Shown piece by piece: positions 22,996 to 36,200 of a stretch of DNA of 64,000 bases; position 1 is the first letter of the stretch, and each line of letters opens with the position of its first letter. Made by a program: the position numbers and the translations under genes. The DNA comes from Marsupella aquatica (lineage: Eukaryota > Marchantiophyta): the NCBI GenBank assembly GCA_973895155.1, contig OZ316896.1:8804001-8868000 (forward strand). Direction: 5' to 3'. The notes beneath the pieces were generated by a model that was given only the letters and a program-made list of their open reading frames with translations, was not told the DNA's origin and ran no database searches.

Positions 22996-23991
22996 CTTGA
23001 ACACGACAGTCCAATTTATTCTCCTCCAGCAATCGAGCGGTAGGCTGTTATACTAGGACTCCACGATAAACGTACAGGACTTCGGAGGACGATGATTTAA
23101 AACAACTTCACTGTTATACTGTCCATGGCTGCCGGGCTATGAGCCAGACACGGCAGGAACTCTTGAAGAAATTCCATTTTGTCAGCAGATTGCATTTGTA
23201 CATACAGATACACCAGATTCTCCAAGTGGCTATCCCGGCGTTTGAATTCAACTGCAAATTGTTGGAGAGTAATTGGGACATTACTTTGCAGTGTACCGAG
23301 GTGCATAAACTCTCCGAGAACACAATCAACGAAGGTCATTCCCAGCCTTTAGAGAAGCAGCCATGATTAGGGTTTACGGTCGATGGTCCGCATTTTACCA
23401 TTTCGAGTCCGCCGGTGTATTTTGTTTTTGATAACGAAGGGAGTAATACGGTATCTCTGATTCTTCTCCATATCTGAACCAGATGCCTCTGCGCTCGGGG
23501 GATACAGGAGCTTTGATCACCTACTCCCTGTTTGCAGTCGTGCATTGGTTCTTTTTCTCTAGCAAAACTCCTTCCCGATTGACATGATGGAATTAAGAAG
23601 AAATATGGCGTCTGATTGCATCTCTGAAGTGCAAAATCTAGATGCCGCCTGAAGCAGAACCAAATCCTCCCAAATTTTCATTCTGGTACGAACGATCTAC
23701 TCAAGGAGTTCTAATCTATATCACCAAACTTCTCTTCCTCTGCAGAGACGACCGCTGTTTCATTAGACTTCAACAAAACTGAGGATAAGATCTTGCTCAA
23801 TCATTTCGTTTCGGGTTTAGAGTTCAGTTTGTTGTTTTGTGGGATTTGGCTTGTTGAGTCTTTTTCTTGGACCATGTTAACACTTCTCCTGCACGCATCT
23901 CACCTGTTTTTCAAGGATTTTTACATCCTTTGCTAAAAAGCACAGCATGTTCGCAGCGTATGGGAGGCGTGGTATGTAGGATGGGGTTTGT
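22996..23991. other. Intergenic, no gene seen
   Basis: Between the ureidoglycolate-lyase gene and the PPR remnant. Short frames only, none with domain signal. Confidence 0.4.
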
Positions 23992-24326
23992 ATGGTGTTC
24001 AAAAATAAGAAGAAAGCAGGTTGCAAGCCAGAGAAGGACACCTTCAATGTCGTCGTTGCTGCATATGGAAGGTGTGGTTCAGCAGAGCAAGGGGGAGGAA
24101 GAATTCACGGAATGCAGAGGGCAGGTTGTGAGACTGACATAGCGACTTTTGCATGGGAATACGACTGGCAAGCAACTGAGAACCTTCTACGCAGACCTCT
24201 AATTCTGAGCCAAATGAGGTTCTCACGCTTCTATGCATGCGTATGGAAATGGAAATGGAAATGGAAATGGAGGGCCTAAAGAAGAAAGTGGGCGACCATT
24301 ATATCTCTATGGAACTCTCAAACTGA
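23992..24326 (+). pseudogene. Pentatricopeptide repeat (PPR) gene remnant
   Basis: The frame from 23992 reads 'KKAGCKPEKDTFNVVV' and 'AAYGRCGSAEQ', then 'MQRAGCETDIATF'. These are the helix A/B and linker signatures of plant P-type PPR repeats (about 35 residues each), which bind organellar RNA. A third repeat starts with 'DWQATENLL' but is shifted into another frame near 24195, where 'SEPNEVLTLLC' resumes. A GGAAAT microsatellite is embedded, and the frame ends at TGA 24324-24326. Only about two and a half repeats are present, with no start and no targeting peptide, so this is a broken fragment of a larger gene. Confidence 0.72.
24244..24271. repeat. (GGAAAT)n microsatellite
   Basis: About four and a half perfect hexamer units inside the PPR remnant. 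In the frame of the remnant they encode alternating Met-Glu. Confidence 0.95.
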
Positions 24327-25015
24327 CCACATTGACATCGCAGCACTCTTCAACCTTCCTTTTTCAAGTGGGAATGACCTGTGGCTAATTGGCTTTATTG
24401 TGGGAGGCACTATTTTGGGGGCAATTCATGTCTTAGCTTGGAATTTCCACTTCCCCACTCTTATTGAGAAGATTTTTTGGAGGGCATTTCAATCGCAACA
24501 GTGGCAATTCCTACATTTGTTGTACCTCTCTTTTCCGCATTCCATCACTCGAATCACAGTACGCTTGTAGCAATACCTCTGGTCGGACATACAATTTTTA
24601 GATTTTTCAATGAGGTGGATGGATACCTTTTGAGTCTTCACGATATCTGCCAGCAGGGGCTTTCGTAGCCACATGGTCAGGGGACATGCCACTTGTAATG
24701 TGATAGAGGAACTATGTGTGGGGAATACCATATTTGTGAATCAAATCTTGTCATTACAAAAACTGATTATTGAGTAGTAAATTGAAGGCATTGTCAAAGA
24801 CAAATCAAAGACAAAATGAGATGCATTCACCAGAGTAACTTTGCGGCTTCCATATGCCCGCATTGAGATTTATACAGTTTCCTTTATGCTGGATATCAAA
24901 CGTATTTACATGTTTCTCCTGACAGAGCCCATCTGATAGATTTAAAACTGCTAGACCTCCTCACTTACTGTCTCTGAAACAATCCATGTAAATACTGGTC
25001 AGAGCTAGGTTTCCC
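24327..25015. other. Intergenic / 3' flank of the lipase gene
   Basis: No gene recognised. The right part is presumably the 3' untranslated region of the minus-strand lipase gene. Confidence 0.35.
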
Positions 25016-27271
25016 TCAAATACTTGACAGTGCTTGTGGTTTCAAGACCTCCCTGAATTCACACACCGGTTTATTGCCAAGTTCTACAAGATCAATAACG
25101 TGCTTCAAGTAATGGGTTTCAAAAAAACATGCCATACATTCCACAGTTGAGGCAAGCAGAGTTGGTCCGTTTAGATTCACTTCCGTGTCAGGATATGTTT
25201 CTGTAGCTTCTTCCACCTGAAGGATGGAGTTTTGAATTGGCCACGGTGTGTGTGGTCCGTCATCTGTACAACTGGAGAAATCGTTAGATGAACATGTGGA
25301 GGAGATAGTTTTCCCCTCGAGACATGCTGCACAGTCTTTCGTGATGGTTGTCTCATACAGACACAGTGTGCCGATCTGATTCTCCCAGCCCATTCGCATG
25401 ACTTCATCCCACCTGATCCAACCGCAACCAATCAATTCTCGACCATTGACAGCGAGCCAGTCTTAGCTCAACCCAAAACTTCGTTATAACACTTTCATTT
25501 CAACACCTCACTAGATTCCCTTCAGACTTTCACCGTTGAGTTTTTCTAATCAAACATCATCTGCGCAACCATGACCACTTCAAGATAAAAACAAATAAGA
25601 CATTAAGGAGAAGGATAGAGACTTACTTGTCAGCTACTATGTATAACTTCTTGTCGTGGTCTGAGGTCAGCTTCAGGGACATTCTCTCAAGTACTCGTTT
25701 GGTCCCGGCAGAGCTGCAGCACCACAAGCCAGTCAACAGTCAACCTATGCTTTTCTTTGTTTACCGACTTCATCCATGGGCAGCGCGATAGACACTCCTG
25801 CAATTAGAGTGGAAGACTTCTATGCAGATTCTATCAAAGGGGCACAACGGAGGCAGATCCTACATACCTGAACGCTATGACAGGAAGAAGTGTGGTTGAA
25901 CTGAAAGTGGCTGTAACTAAAATTGCCAAGCCAGCTCCCAAGCTGTGCCCTGTCAATCAGCGTCACTGGCTATGTCAGTACTGATTGGAGACACTGTCTT
26001 CTGGACTGTGTAAGAGCCTAAGTCAATATTCAGTTCAGTTCATGGAAACCTTCAGGACTCATAATTGACCAAAATACCTGTTAAGAGAAACGACGCCTGT
26101 GGATAGGCTTCGAGCATCTGTGGAGAAAACAATTAGCCGTGAACTTAGACAAATAGTTCACGATTGCAAGTTGACTGCATCAGAAACTTGACCAAGGACT
26201 TTTACGGGCTCTCTGTCAATGCATCCAGGATAGCCAGTTCTGGTTAAATATAACAGTCACTGCTCACCTGTGTAGTATAGTCCACAGCTTGCTTGTAGTA
26301 GTCAAGAGTATCGCTACTAAACTCAGAGCAATTTCCGGTGGGTACTGGTACTTCGTCCCAAAGAATCTCATCTGCACAAACGTCGGCTCTGCTCGACTCC
26401 GAACCTGTAATATCGGTTCCCCTAAACGCTAGTACCATGCGAGCAGTATTGCAGTCCTCCTATGGCAAATATCATTGACACAGGTCAGAATAAGCGAAAA
26501 AACAGGCTTGCAAGCAATTATCTCTGCGTCATTCAAAACTCTGTAGCCTTTCAGTCGTAGACAAACCCTAGAAAATGAGCAAAAGACCAAAACCTCCTGT
26601 TATGCTTTGAACACAATTACTGCAAACGTTCGAAAGTTGCGCACTGATGTTGTGTTCAATAATGAATCTGTCATAACGATTTGTACATGTATGCAACAAG
26701 AGTTGGAGACTTCTACTTTTAGATCGTGATATGAAGAACAAAGCAACTGAGTCGACTGAGGTAGTCATTTCTTGTAGTCAGCTCGAAACCTTGGACAGCT
26801 GCTTTGAATGGCAAAGCACACATTTCTCTGCACTATTCATCCTTTTTTTGGTGTCGAAGAAACTTTCAATCAATAATTCAACAAAACAGCACATTCCTCC
26901 CTAATTAGATGTCTACAATGCACAAGAAAGGAAGCTATACAATGCACGCCGCTTCTGGTGTTTTAGCAGAACGGAAGCAGACAGTTCGGTCCCACCTGAT
27001 ACACGATAGCGTGCATGCCACCACGGACAGGAGCAACAGCATCCACAAGGGTCCAACCTGGGATGCTGATGACGCCCGGATACCGGTACGCATTGGCAGT
27101 CATTTCAACCAGTGGGTTCACCACGCTCTTGAATTCTTCACCATCCATGAATTCCAGCGAATTGACCTCGTCCCACATATCGCCAACACTTTCTACTGAG
27201 CTCCTCCGGGTCACCAAAACCACTGCTAAAACAATCCAAAGCCTAGCGATGAAGAAACAAGGCTTCTCCAT
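25016..27271 (-). CDS. Secreted class-3-type lipase (alpha/beta hydrolase)
   Basis: Six exons join in phase: 27271-26996, 26459-26268, 26117-26078, 25949-25868, 25713-25627 and 25412-25016, encoding 357 residues. All introns are GT-AG. The N-terminus is a signal peptide (basic start, then LWIVLAVVLV), so the protein is probably secreted or vacuolar. 'MVLAFRGTD' is the oxyanion-side strand of class 3 lipases. 'GHSLGAG' (170-176) is the nucleophile elbow with catalytic S172. A later 'YIVADKWDEV' probably supplies the acid, and a C-terminal His (in ETHYLKHVIDLV) may complete the triad; those two assignments are inference. The middle and C-terminal parts carry several Cys (CAACLEGK and others), consistent with disulfides in an exported enzyme. 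Substrate is likely an acyl ester. The exact subfamily was not recognised. Confidence 0.88.
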
Positions 27272-27577
27272 GATGACTGAGCTGCGTGAGTGTAACCTTC
27301 GAGAGCCTCCGCTCTACCTTCACTAAACGGAAGAAACTAGACGGAATATTTTTCGTCTCCGGATGCACCGACAACACAACGCCCTTTAATCAACAAAGGC
27401 CAAACATCTTCGCTATGGCATGTCCTCACTTTGGTTCCCCATGGTTATGAACTTAGATCGGCTACTTTCGGGGATTTGGGTGTTGACTGGAAAGTCTCAA
27501 TTATACTAAACTTTCCCCCTCTAGTTGATTGCCCGGAATTCGCTTTCACTTCATTATTCGAGAGAGCTGCCGAATAA

Positions 27578-28024
27578 TTGTCAGCAGGACAATACACCAT
27601 TGAAAGCTCCGGACCGAAATGGACGGTATTCACATATCACCGGCCACTGTTAACTCAGGAGAGTCGCATCCTTCTGGAAGAAATGGAGATTCTCGCTGCT
27701 TTAATCGCAGTCCTCCGATTGCTTCTGACAATGTTTCGATATTGGACTCCGATGAAATTTCTTAGTATAATAAGGGCTACATTCCATCATTGGGGGCACT
27801 TTTGTTATAAGCTAGCTGGTGGCCAGATGTCAGACAACAAGTGCATGCAGAAAGCATGCTGCTACAGCACAGCAGCAAAAGTTGAAAAGCTCTTGCTGCG
27901 TGCAGACAGAATACTGCAAAGGCTACCTCGTTCGGAGTTCGAGATTCAATCCACAGATAAGAAACACGAGTATTCGGGCAATTTTGTTACCTCGGAGATC
28001 CAACAAAATCCATTACTGAATTGA
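27578..28024 (+). CDS. Unrecognised open frame of 148 codons
   Basis: Open frame with a hydrophobic stretch (ILAALIAVLRLLLTMF, about residues 37-52) and a basic C-terminal half. It lies divergently, about 300 bp from the start of the lipase gene, so the two could share a promoter region. No domain recognised, and codon use is not distinctive. A chance frame is quite possible. Confidence 0.2.
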   Translation: MSAGQYTIESSGPKWTVFTYHRPLLTQESRILLEEMEILAALIAVLRLLLTMFRYWTPMKFLSIIRATFHHWGHFCYKLAGGQMSDNKCMQKACCYSTAAKVEKLLLRADRILQRLPRSEFEIQSTDKKHEYSGNFVTSEIQQNPLLN

Positions 28025-28067
28025 GCGACATACAGAAAACGGGATACAAGCGCAGATTTCACAGGAG

Positions 28068-28270
28068 TTTTTCCTTTCGGTTTTTTCCTCCCTTTTCTTC
28101 CTGTTGTACTTTGTTGACACTTTTTCAGTAAACCCGTTTCTTCATCGGCACAGAAAGGGCTCAAGACCCTTTTCTCTGGTTCTTTCCTCCCTTCTGTCCT
28201 TCTTGTACTTTGTTGACACTTTTTCAATAAATCTGTTTCTTCATCGGCACAGAAAGGGGACAAGACCCCA
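28068..28270. repeat. Tandem duplication, period 99 bp
   Basis: Two copies share 'gtactttgttgacacttttt' (at 28106 and 28205), 'ttcttcatcggcacagaa' and 'caagacc'. Non-coding. Confidence 0.9.
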
Positions 28271-30257
28271 GAAGGGCAGAGGAGCATGTGTTTCTGACAA
28301 GGATCACGGTTGCCGAGGTATCCAGGAGGTTTCCAGAGACCAAAATGTTGCTGGCCGGTCACAAACTAAAAATATGGGATTCCTGAAAGAGCACCACTAC
28401 CCGCACCAAATGTTGTTTTACGCAATATGCATCCACGCCCTTCAAGAGTCATTCGTCCCCTTTGAGAATTGTCAGCTACCATTCTGTAATTGTTAGCACA
28501 TAGCTGACCCACGGGAGCGTGTTGAAACCATCTCAAACCTGAAACAAGTATGAATTAAGTTGGCTTGAAAGTTGTATTTTGGTAGGTTGCAGACTTAGAT
28601 TTCTTAGAAGGGCTGACCAGAAAAAAGCGGGAGAGAGCTTTCTTAGAAACGGATGACCAGGATAGAGGAAGTTGAGGTGCCCTACCAAACTCATCAAACC
28701 CAAGGTTAAATGGTGGCTAGGCACTAGCACGTATTTGGCTTTTTCAATCCATGGGATCCCTTCAAAGAAATTGATGCATGAATTTTGTGTATCCAATGCG
28801 GTTTCAGGTTTAGGCGCATCTGATCTACAACATCTGATGTCGACAATCGGATTTGTTTTCGTCCTCTTTGGATCTCTTGTGTCCGATTGGAAAAGCAGAC
28901 TTTATTTGCTTGAAACACCTGTATCATATCATGGAAGAATGAAGGGCACCCGTTAAATACAGTTTTTTTCCAATCTCACCTTTGGACCTTCCTATTAGCT
29001 TGACTCAACCCTCAGGTTATGCCCACCCATGGTAAGATGAAACCCTTGAACCCAAAACCCTGGCCATATATAACTTTTGTTATGGGACATAAGTAAGAGT
29101 TATATCCCAGGCCGTAGTCTATCTTGGGGTTTCCATAGACGCATTTCATAAGAGTTGGATCTCCAAAATTTGTGAGTCCATAAGACATCCAATGTATTGC
29201 AGATTGAACAATTAGGGTCGACAGTCCCGCTCCTAAGCCAAGGTTGAGAGATAGTGATATTAAGTGCAGTTGAAAAAACTGAGATCTTGATCTTGGGTAC
29301 AGTGGAAATAATTTCTAACGTGAATCAACAAGGTCAAGATTAGAGTGCTTGGTGATAAGACCAGACAGGAATTGGTTGACAAAGTTATCGTGTGACATTC
29401 AAAATCAACCCATAAACAGCATTATAGTCAAAGTTGAGCATATCCCCCCTTCCCATAAAAATAGCAAGAAGAAATGTACGACCTATATAACTTGTGTCAT
29501 GGCCAAAATAGAGGATATCCCCACTTCCCTAAATAATCTGTGTCATGGCTAGGCTTTGACACGCCCTGTTCTGATGTCCTCTATGCACAAAATATCTTGT
29601 CCCAAAGCTTGCTTGTCTGCAAATGAAAGCTTTCCAGAACAGTCGTCGAATTGGTGACTCTCACAACCTTAGTACTTGTACTCAGGTGAAACCTTTGCAG
29701 AACAGTCCTCGAAATTGGTGGCTCTCTCACAACCTCAGTACTTGTACTCGACCCCAGCTCTCTTACGACTGACCGTGTTGCACCCAACCCTTCTTGGCTA
29801 CATGGACCAGGGCTATACAGCAAAATCATTGATACAAACCGACCAGGAGCTCAGGGTTCCCTGAGAATCGTCCATGGAGGGAGGGCGGCAACACCGTGGC
29901 ATTCTCACCAACCACCAAACATGGTGAAACACGACCAATAGTGTCTTCATCGCATGCATCCAGACGAAGGCCAATTACAGCATACTTCCAACAAATTATT
30001 TTCGAATTTCCGAGTACCAGAAGTCAATTAAATACTAATTTCAATTCAGCGACTTTGAGCTTGAATTTCCTTCCTCTATCTGGATCAAAAGATAGACATA
30101 ATGCTCGAACATAATGTACAAAGCTCGTAACCAGTACAGCGAGAACCATAACTGCTTTGTCAGGTGCCCTAAAGGCACAGTGACTTAAATCTACCTGGTC
30201 GGGAGACTAACTTCTATAAAACAAATGGGGGAACCTAATTCTCAGTAGAATCAAAAA
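28271..30257. other. Intergenic, no gene seen
   Basis: Only short frames. It contains a diverged duplication with 'cagaacagtc' at 29635 and 29698 followed by 'acttgtactc' (period about 63). The right end is presumably the 3' untranslated region of MED13. Confidence 0.4.
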
Positions 30258-33200
30258 TCACAGGGGAGTATTTGGAAGGCGAGGAAATGCATGGCCTGTA
30301 TCCACATAGCTAAGCAATCTCCGCAAACGTTGAGCCACATAGCAATGGAAGGGTAATGGAGAATGCCTCAACAGGAACGTAGGACTGACGGTCAACCACG
30401 ACAGAGCATGGACTTGGGCAGCCACTGACTGTACTGCTCGATGTGCCTCGAAAAATGTATCCTTGGTAGAATCCTTCGATAGCTTTGAGCTTGCAGTGGG
30501 AGAATCAAGACTAGATGAGTTCCCAGAAAGAGCAATCAATCCAACATGAAGCGTGGAAGGCCATTCTTCTTTGATAGTCCGCTGTACAAAGTTTGACATG
30601 GGTGATGGAGTAGGAGGGGACACGACAAAGGCAGATGCAAGAGGAGGGGCTAAGGGGCTGCCTTCAAGTAATTGGGCTAATGGGGATGCACTTTGAGAAG
30701 TTACTGTCGGCAACTGCCAAGCTTGAGGGGAAAGAGCCCGCAAAGAATTGGTGGGAACCAGCATGAAAGATCCACCCATATGTGCTAGGGTTTTCACCGT
30801 ACTGACCCCTGTAGTACTACTAATATTTCCTGTGGAGTTTGCCGGACCCGTAGCGGATGTCGTTCCGCCTTGTGACAATCCTGGAATACAACACAAAGTC
30901 GTTTAACAACATTGAAATTAAATATTCTGCGTTCGTCTCTATACTCAAGACATATGAACTGTGATTCACATGTGAAGCTAGCAGCTTATGACTAATCCGC
31001 ATCAGGACTACAGCTACCCTGGGATATATCAAGAAACTCTTCCTGAGAAAAGTGAAGGGAACGGACCTGATGATGCATTCATGTCACATACAGAAACGGC
31101 TTGTAAAGAGTGTTCCACACGAACGGAAACCAAACTGATACTGTTGACCCACTGGAAAGGACCTTTGGATTCCATGGGCAGCTGACTGGCACCCAAAGCT
31201 TGTCCCTGCCTTCTAGGGAGGTTCATGGGCATCCCCAAGGGCTTGCTTCTTGAACTGAATGAAGAAGAAGGGTTAGGAGATGGGGGCCTACTAGTGCTGC
31301 TAGCCAAGCCCAAAGTTCTATCTGCATTCAGACCCATATCTTGCCCCTGCATTGAAGAGTTGCCAGTTGCTGCACCAGGCCATAACTGCAATGGCCACTT
31401 CCTTGACTCGTCACCTCCCATTGTCATCACTGTACGGTACCATTCTGCAAAAGATTCTACCAGTTAAAAACAATCAACCTAAATGCACAAGCATCCAAGA
31501 AAGGTTTCACAAGGCAGCAACTTCACAAAGAACTTGATCGATGCTACCACCCATGCATTAGATTACGCCAAAGAAACCACAACATTATTGGACCTTCCAT
31601 TGTGGAGCATATCTGCCTAGGGTAGGAAAGTTAATAAGAATAAGATTCTAAAGAGCAAACACACTTCTCTCTAGTCCCAAGAAGTTGCCCTTTTCTTCAA
31701 AGAGAAGTACGCAAAGGTCGACAAAGACCTTCGATAATTTTCTGAAACCTGTGCAAAGGATTTCCACAAAATCAAAAGGAGACAGAAAGCAGTACGATGC
31801 AACAATTTACCTTGGCATTCTTTTTCCGTGAAACCCCCCAGTCGAGATATGACAATGTTTCGTGGATGCCGACTACCGGCCTCAACAGCCATAGACAACA
31901 ACTGCAACCCTTGCTGAAGGACTTGAGAGAAGGAGTTGAGAAAACCTACTTCTCTCTGTGTACCAAATAAGGGTAGAACAAATATGTCCAATAGCTCACC
32001 TCGAGCATCAGTCCAAACAGACACAAGCCATTGCCAATCATCTGTCCATGTATAGCAACAGTGCAAGTCGGCAGTATTCAAATGACCAGCACCTGCAGTT
32101 TGTCCATCTGGGCCCTCAGTGCCGGTATTAGCACCACTTTCCGGGAGACCTGCAGTCATTCCTGAGGTGCTTCCTGTTATATCATCTAAAGTTGACCTCA
32201 ATGCTTCTTTACCTACTCCGCGAGCGGGTAGATGATTTGCATTAGGCTCAGGATATCCCGGATCCGCAAGAATGAAAAGAGGCTCGTATAAAAAGCGAGA
32301 AGCCTCGCAAGCGCTTTGAGGGTCACTACCAAGAGAACCTCCATCTATAAGGGATGAGTCACCAAATCTTGATGTTGACTGCCATGCACCATCCCAGGGA
32401 CTCCGAAGAGGCCCAGAATCAAGAACACTATTCGCGCCACTGTTGACTCCACTGTTTCTACCAGTATTACAGTCCTTCCACATCCCCGTCATTGTTGGGC
32501 CACCTTGAACAATACCCGAGCGACCCCGAGTGGATGACATAATGGTGGGCGGGTTTTCAGGAATCACAATCTTTCGCTCTATCCGGCGAGCTTTACTATA
32601 GACACCAAAAGCCACTTCTTTAAGCATATCTAATTGAGAGGCAAGAGTACCACTACCCTTCATTACTACCTCTGCAGGTAATACTTGCAGAACAAGGCGA
32701 GGTGTGGAAAACCCTACGATAGGCGAGATGGCAGAGTCTTCCCCGACAGCCCCTGCAGACTGATTGTGGCTTGCAGTCCTTCTGTCTTTCTCTGACACGC
32801 TGATTCCCAGACATTGTGAAACATCAAGGACAACCTGTAGGACATCCGCAGGCTCGGAGGAAGGGGAGACAATGTACACCACCTGCACTCATCAATTACA
32901 ATCATGTCAGCATTGCTTCACAAAGGAACTGGACCACAATGTGCCCTAATATTGCCGAAAATCGTACTCAGGTCACAACATTTCAGTAACAAGCAGCAAG
33001 TGCTCCAACACAAACAGGGAAAGGCAGAGCTAGTACCGTGGATGGACTTTGCTCCGGATCCCGTTGCATATTGCCCGGGTTTGAAGATAATGGGACAGCC
33101 TTACAGACCCTCAAAAGAGCTTTGCGGTAGTCATCAAAATTCCACCCGCTACTCATGCTGGCCATAAAGTCCCCTGTCATGCCCAGTGCTGAACCCAATT

Positions 33201-36200
33201 GTACAGGATGAGGTGGAGCATCCACAATCATAAAACCCGGGGCCGACTGTTTACTCGACCCTGAATTGAGGCCCGCTGTAGTTCCTGGAACATGTGTTCC
33301 CAATCTGCATGCCTCGTAAACTGCTCAAGCACAACTCATGTGTGAGCAATAGCTTGTGAGATTGTACAGAACGAAGACTCTAAAACGATACACGAAAAGA
33401 AAGTATAAATTGCAGAATAATCCCCAAAGGCTGTTCCTACAAGCTTCTGTAGAAAAGCATGAAAAAGTCATCATTTCTAAGGCCTGTTGCAAATGCCAAT
33501 ATTTCACCGACTGTATACACCTGCCAAAATGAAATAGCCAATAATATAGCGGCTTGTAAATTAAAACAGACGAAACTTAGCAACAGATATGATGAATATA
33601 CCTGAACCAAGCTGTTGAAAGAAATCATTTGCAGCAGACAGGAGAGCATCTAGACCAAGGCAAAGCACATAATAATTGACCTGCAACAGGAAAAGAATGA
33701 CATTACTTGCTTGGTCCCTAATTTAGAGAACCAGAACAACTCCAATTTCAATCCTATGTGGGGAAATTAAATTGCTTGCTTCGATCCGTAAGTCCTGACC
33801 AACGGGGTACAAAATGATCCTTGACGAAATGTGCATGGTAACATCATCAACCTATGGCCAGACCAGGCATGGTGTGAACTGACACGCACAAAACTGACCA
33901 ACGCATCCTAGCTCAAAATCTGACATCTCAGATGAACGAACCGAATCTAACAGACCACAGCAACACTAAAGGACAATACTGTCCTTCCCACTAGATACGT
34001 ACTGGCTTCGGATGAGCATATGGCTCTAGTGGAGCCTTTTCCCACATATGGAGAACGCTCGGGGATGTCTTGAGCCAGTCATCTTGATACCTGCAGTCAG
34101 CATAGTTCTACAATAAGTAACGACAGTCGTCACTGAGCAGTGAAGTGCATTGTCGCAACTCGACAATGCTTCTAACCTACGATGAAGTATTACACACAAC
34201 GTCTTCTATCCAACGTTACTATTCATTCACTGGCATGGCCCCACATCGCAGGCCTTGTACAAACAGCCTCCTTAGTGACAGTCATGAAAAACCTGCCGCA
34301 TTTTAATGACAGAAGCTTAGCTCAAATGTGTGCTGTGTTGAATGCTTCAGAATCTAACTTCTGCCTACGGGACACCACTTACAGGACAGCAGCCCCATCT
34401 TGAAAGCAAACTGTACATACCCAACAAGCAGCGCAGGGGTTGGGAGTGCAACTATTGTTGCTCCATAACTGCCACTGTTAGCCTGCAAATCAGAATCACT
34501 TGTGCCAGCCTCATCTCCACGGGTTTGATCAGACAGTGAGTTTTCAATGTTCCTCCCAGTGCCACCTCTGCGCTGGTCAAGGTCTTCCAGACCTCCAGAG
34601 CCCTTCAGGCCTCCTAAATTGCTAGTAAGGCCTTGTAAATGAGGACCAGTGTCCCCACCTGCCGTAGTTATGGAGCTTGTACCTTCCTTAGAATCGGTAC
34701 CCATACTGCCGCTTGCATCACCTTGTGCCCTACTGCGGCACCAATCGGGTGAAGTCAGTGGACCATCTGCATTATTCTCTCCAAACGCTGCTGCGATAGC
34801 AATGCGAAAATCTGACTGAAGCAGGTTGGCAACCGTTGCAGGTGATACCTGATAGACAAAAGACGCAACCGAATCAGAACTTTAATCAATCACAACATAT
34901 CCAACTTCAACACAATAGAGTGCACAGCAATTTCGGTAGCACAGTGGTGATTCATCTGCCTTCAGTCTGTCGACCTTGCACCTCGTCGCTGTAAATATGT
35001 TTCTCCTAATTTTAGACATACTTGCTAAACTGATGAATTCTGGACAACGTGGACATAGATACAGCTGGGAGAAGTTTAGGATTGCCAACACTCTCTACAG
35101 ATAGACAGAAGCAACTCTACCCTTTACAGCATATGGGGCCAAAGAAGTACCTCTGCTGCCAATGGATCGATATACTCGATACCGGCATTGTCAAGGCAGT
35201 GGCGGATCGAAAACATTCCACCACAGCCAGTGTGGCTCATGCTCGGGCCACAACTAGTTCGCAACGTTTGCCATTCTTGAAAAGCTAGCCATCCTAGAGG
35301 GCCATCGCCACACTCCCCATCCAGGCCAATGTCAGAGGAAACTGCAGCCTGTTGTGCCAATAGAGGAATGGCATCTATGACAGTTTGCCAGTTGTTAGGC
35401 TTCAAGTCCCCGGTAGTCATGCCTCCTTCAAGTCCAGGGTTTCCTGTGTCAGGAGAGGCAGAGCTAGAACCAATCCTTGATTCAACCGAGGAATGGACAA
35501 TCTTTTGAGGTTTTGGGGCCTGAACAGGTCTCCACACACCAACCTGAGCACCCCGCAAGCCATCTTGCACATCTTCATCTGCATCTCCGGCAATTCTAGA
35601 AGGCAAAGACTTCTTCTTTTGCGCCTGAGGAGGCTTCGAAGATACTCTACCTAGCTGATCCACTTGACCGTGAGACAATTCTTCCTTCACAGCCCCAACT
35701 AGTGTCTTAATACCTCCAGAGCTAGGTGAAGTACTGACTGGATGGTTTGCAGAACTTGGCGAAAGGCCACTTTTGGCACAAAGCATTGAAACTTGTACCA
35801 GAGCACAATCGAGCTCTGTTGCCAACACAGGACTTGCAGATTTGTAGGATGGAAAGATTCTAGGGTCAAGCAAGGGCAATGGGCTTTCTCCAATATAGTC
35901 TTGAACTAAAGAGGACATTTGAGACTCCAGTAAGGACGGTCCATTATTATCCAGTCCAACTTCGTGGACTTTCATATATGGTGCACCTCTCATCTTACTT
36001 GTCGCCATGCTATCACCATCAATAGAATCCTTTGCTGTCACATGAACATTTGATGCCTGCCTTGACAAACTTTTCAGGTCACCACATCCTTCAGCACCTA
36101 CTTTGCTGTCACCGACATCATCCCCATGGTGATGATCAACCACTGATTCTATCTTACTATGTAAAACATCTACACTAGTATCCGGGGGAGGAGTAGCACT

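Noticed and set aside
25740-25800. Possible extra lipase exon (GVSIALPMDEV)
   Set aside because: It cannot be joined in phase to the preceding exon, whereas skipping it gives a continuous frame through SSAGTKRVLERM.
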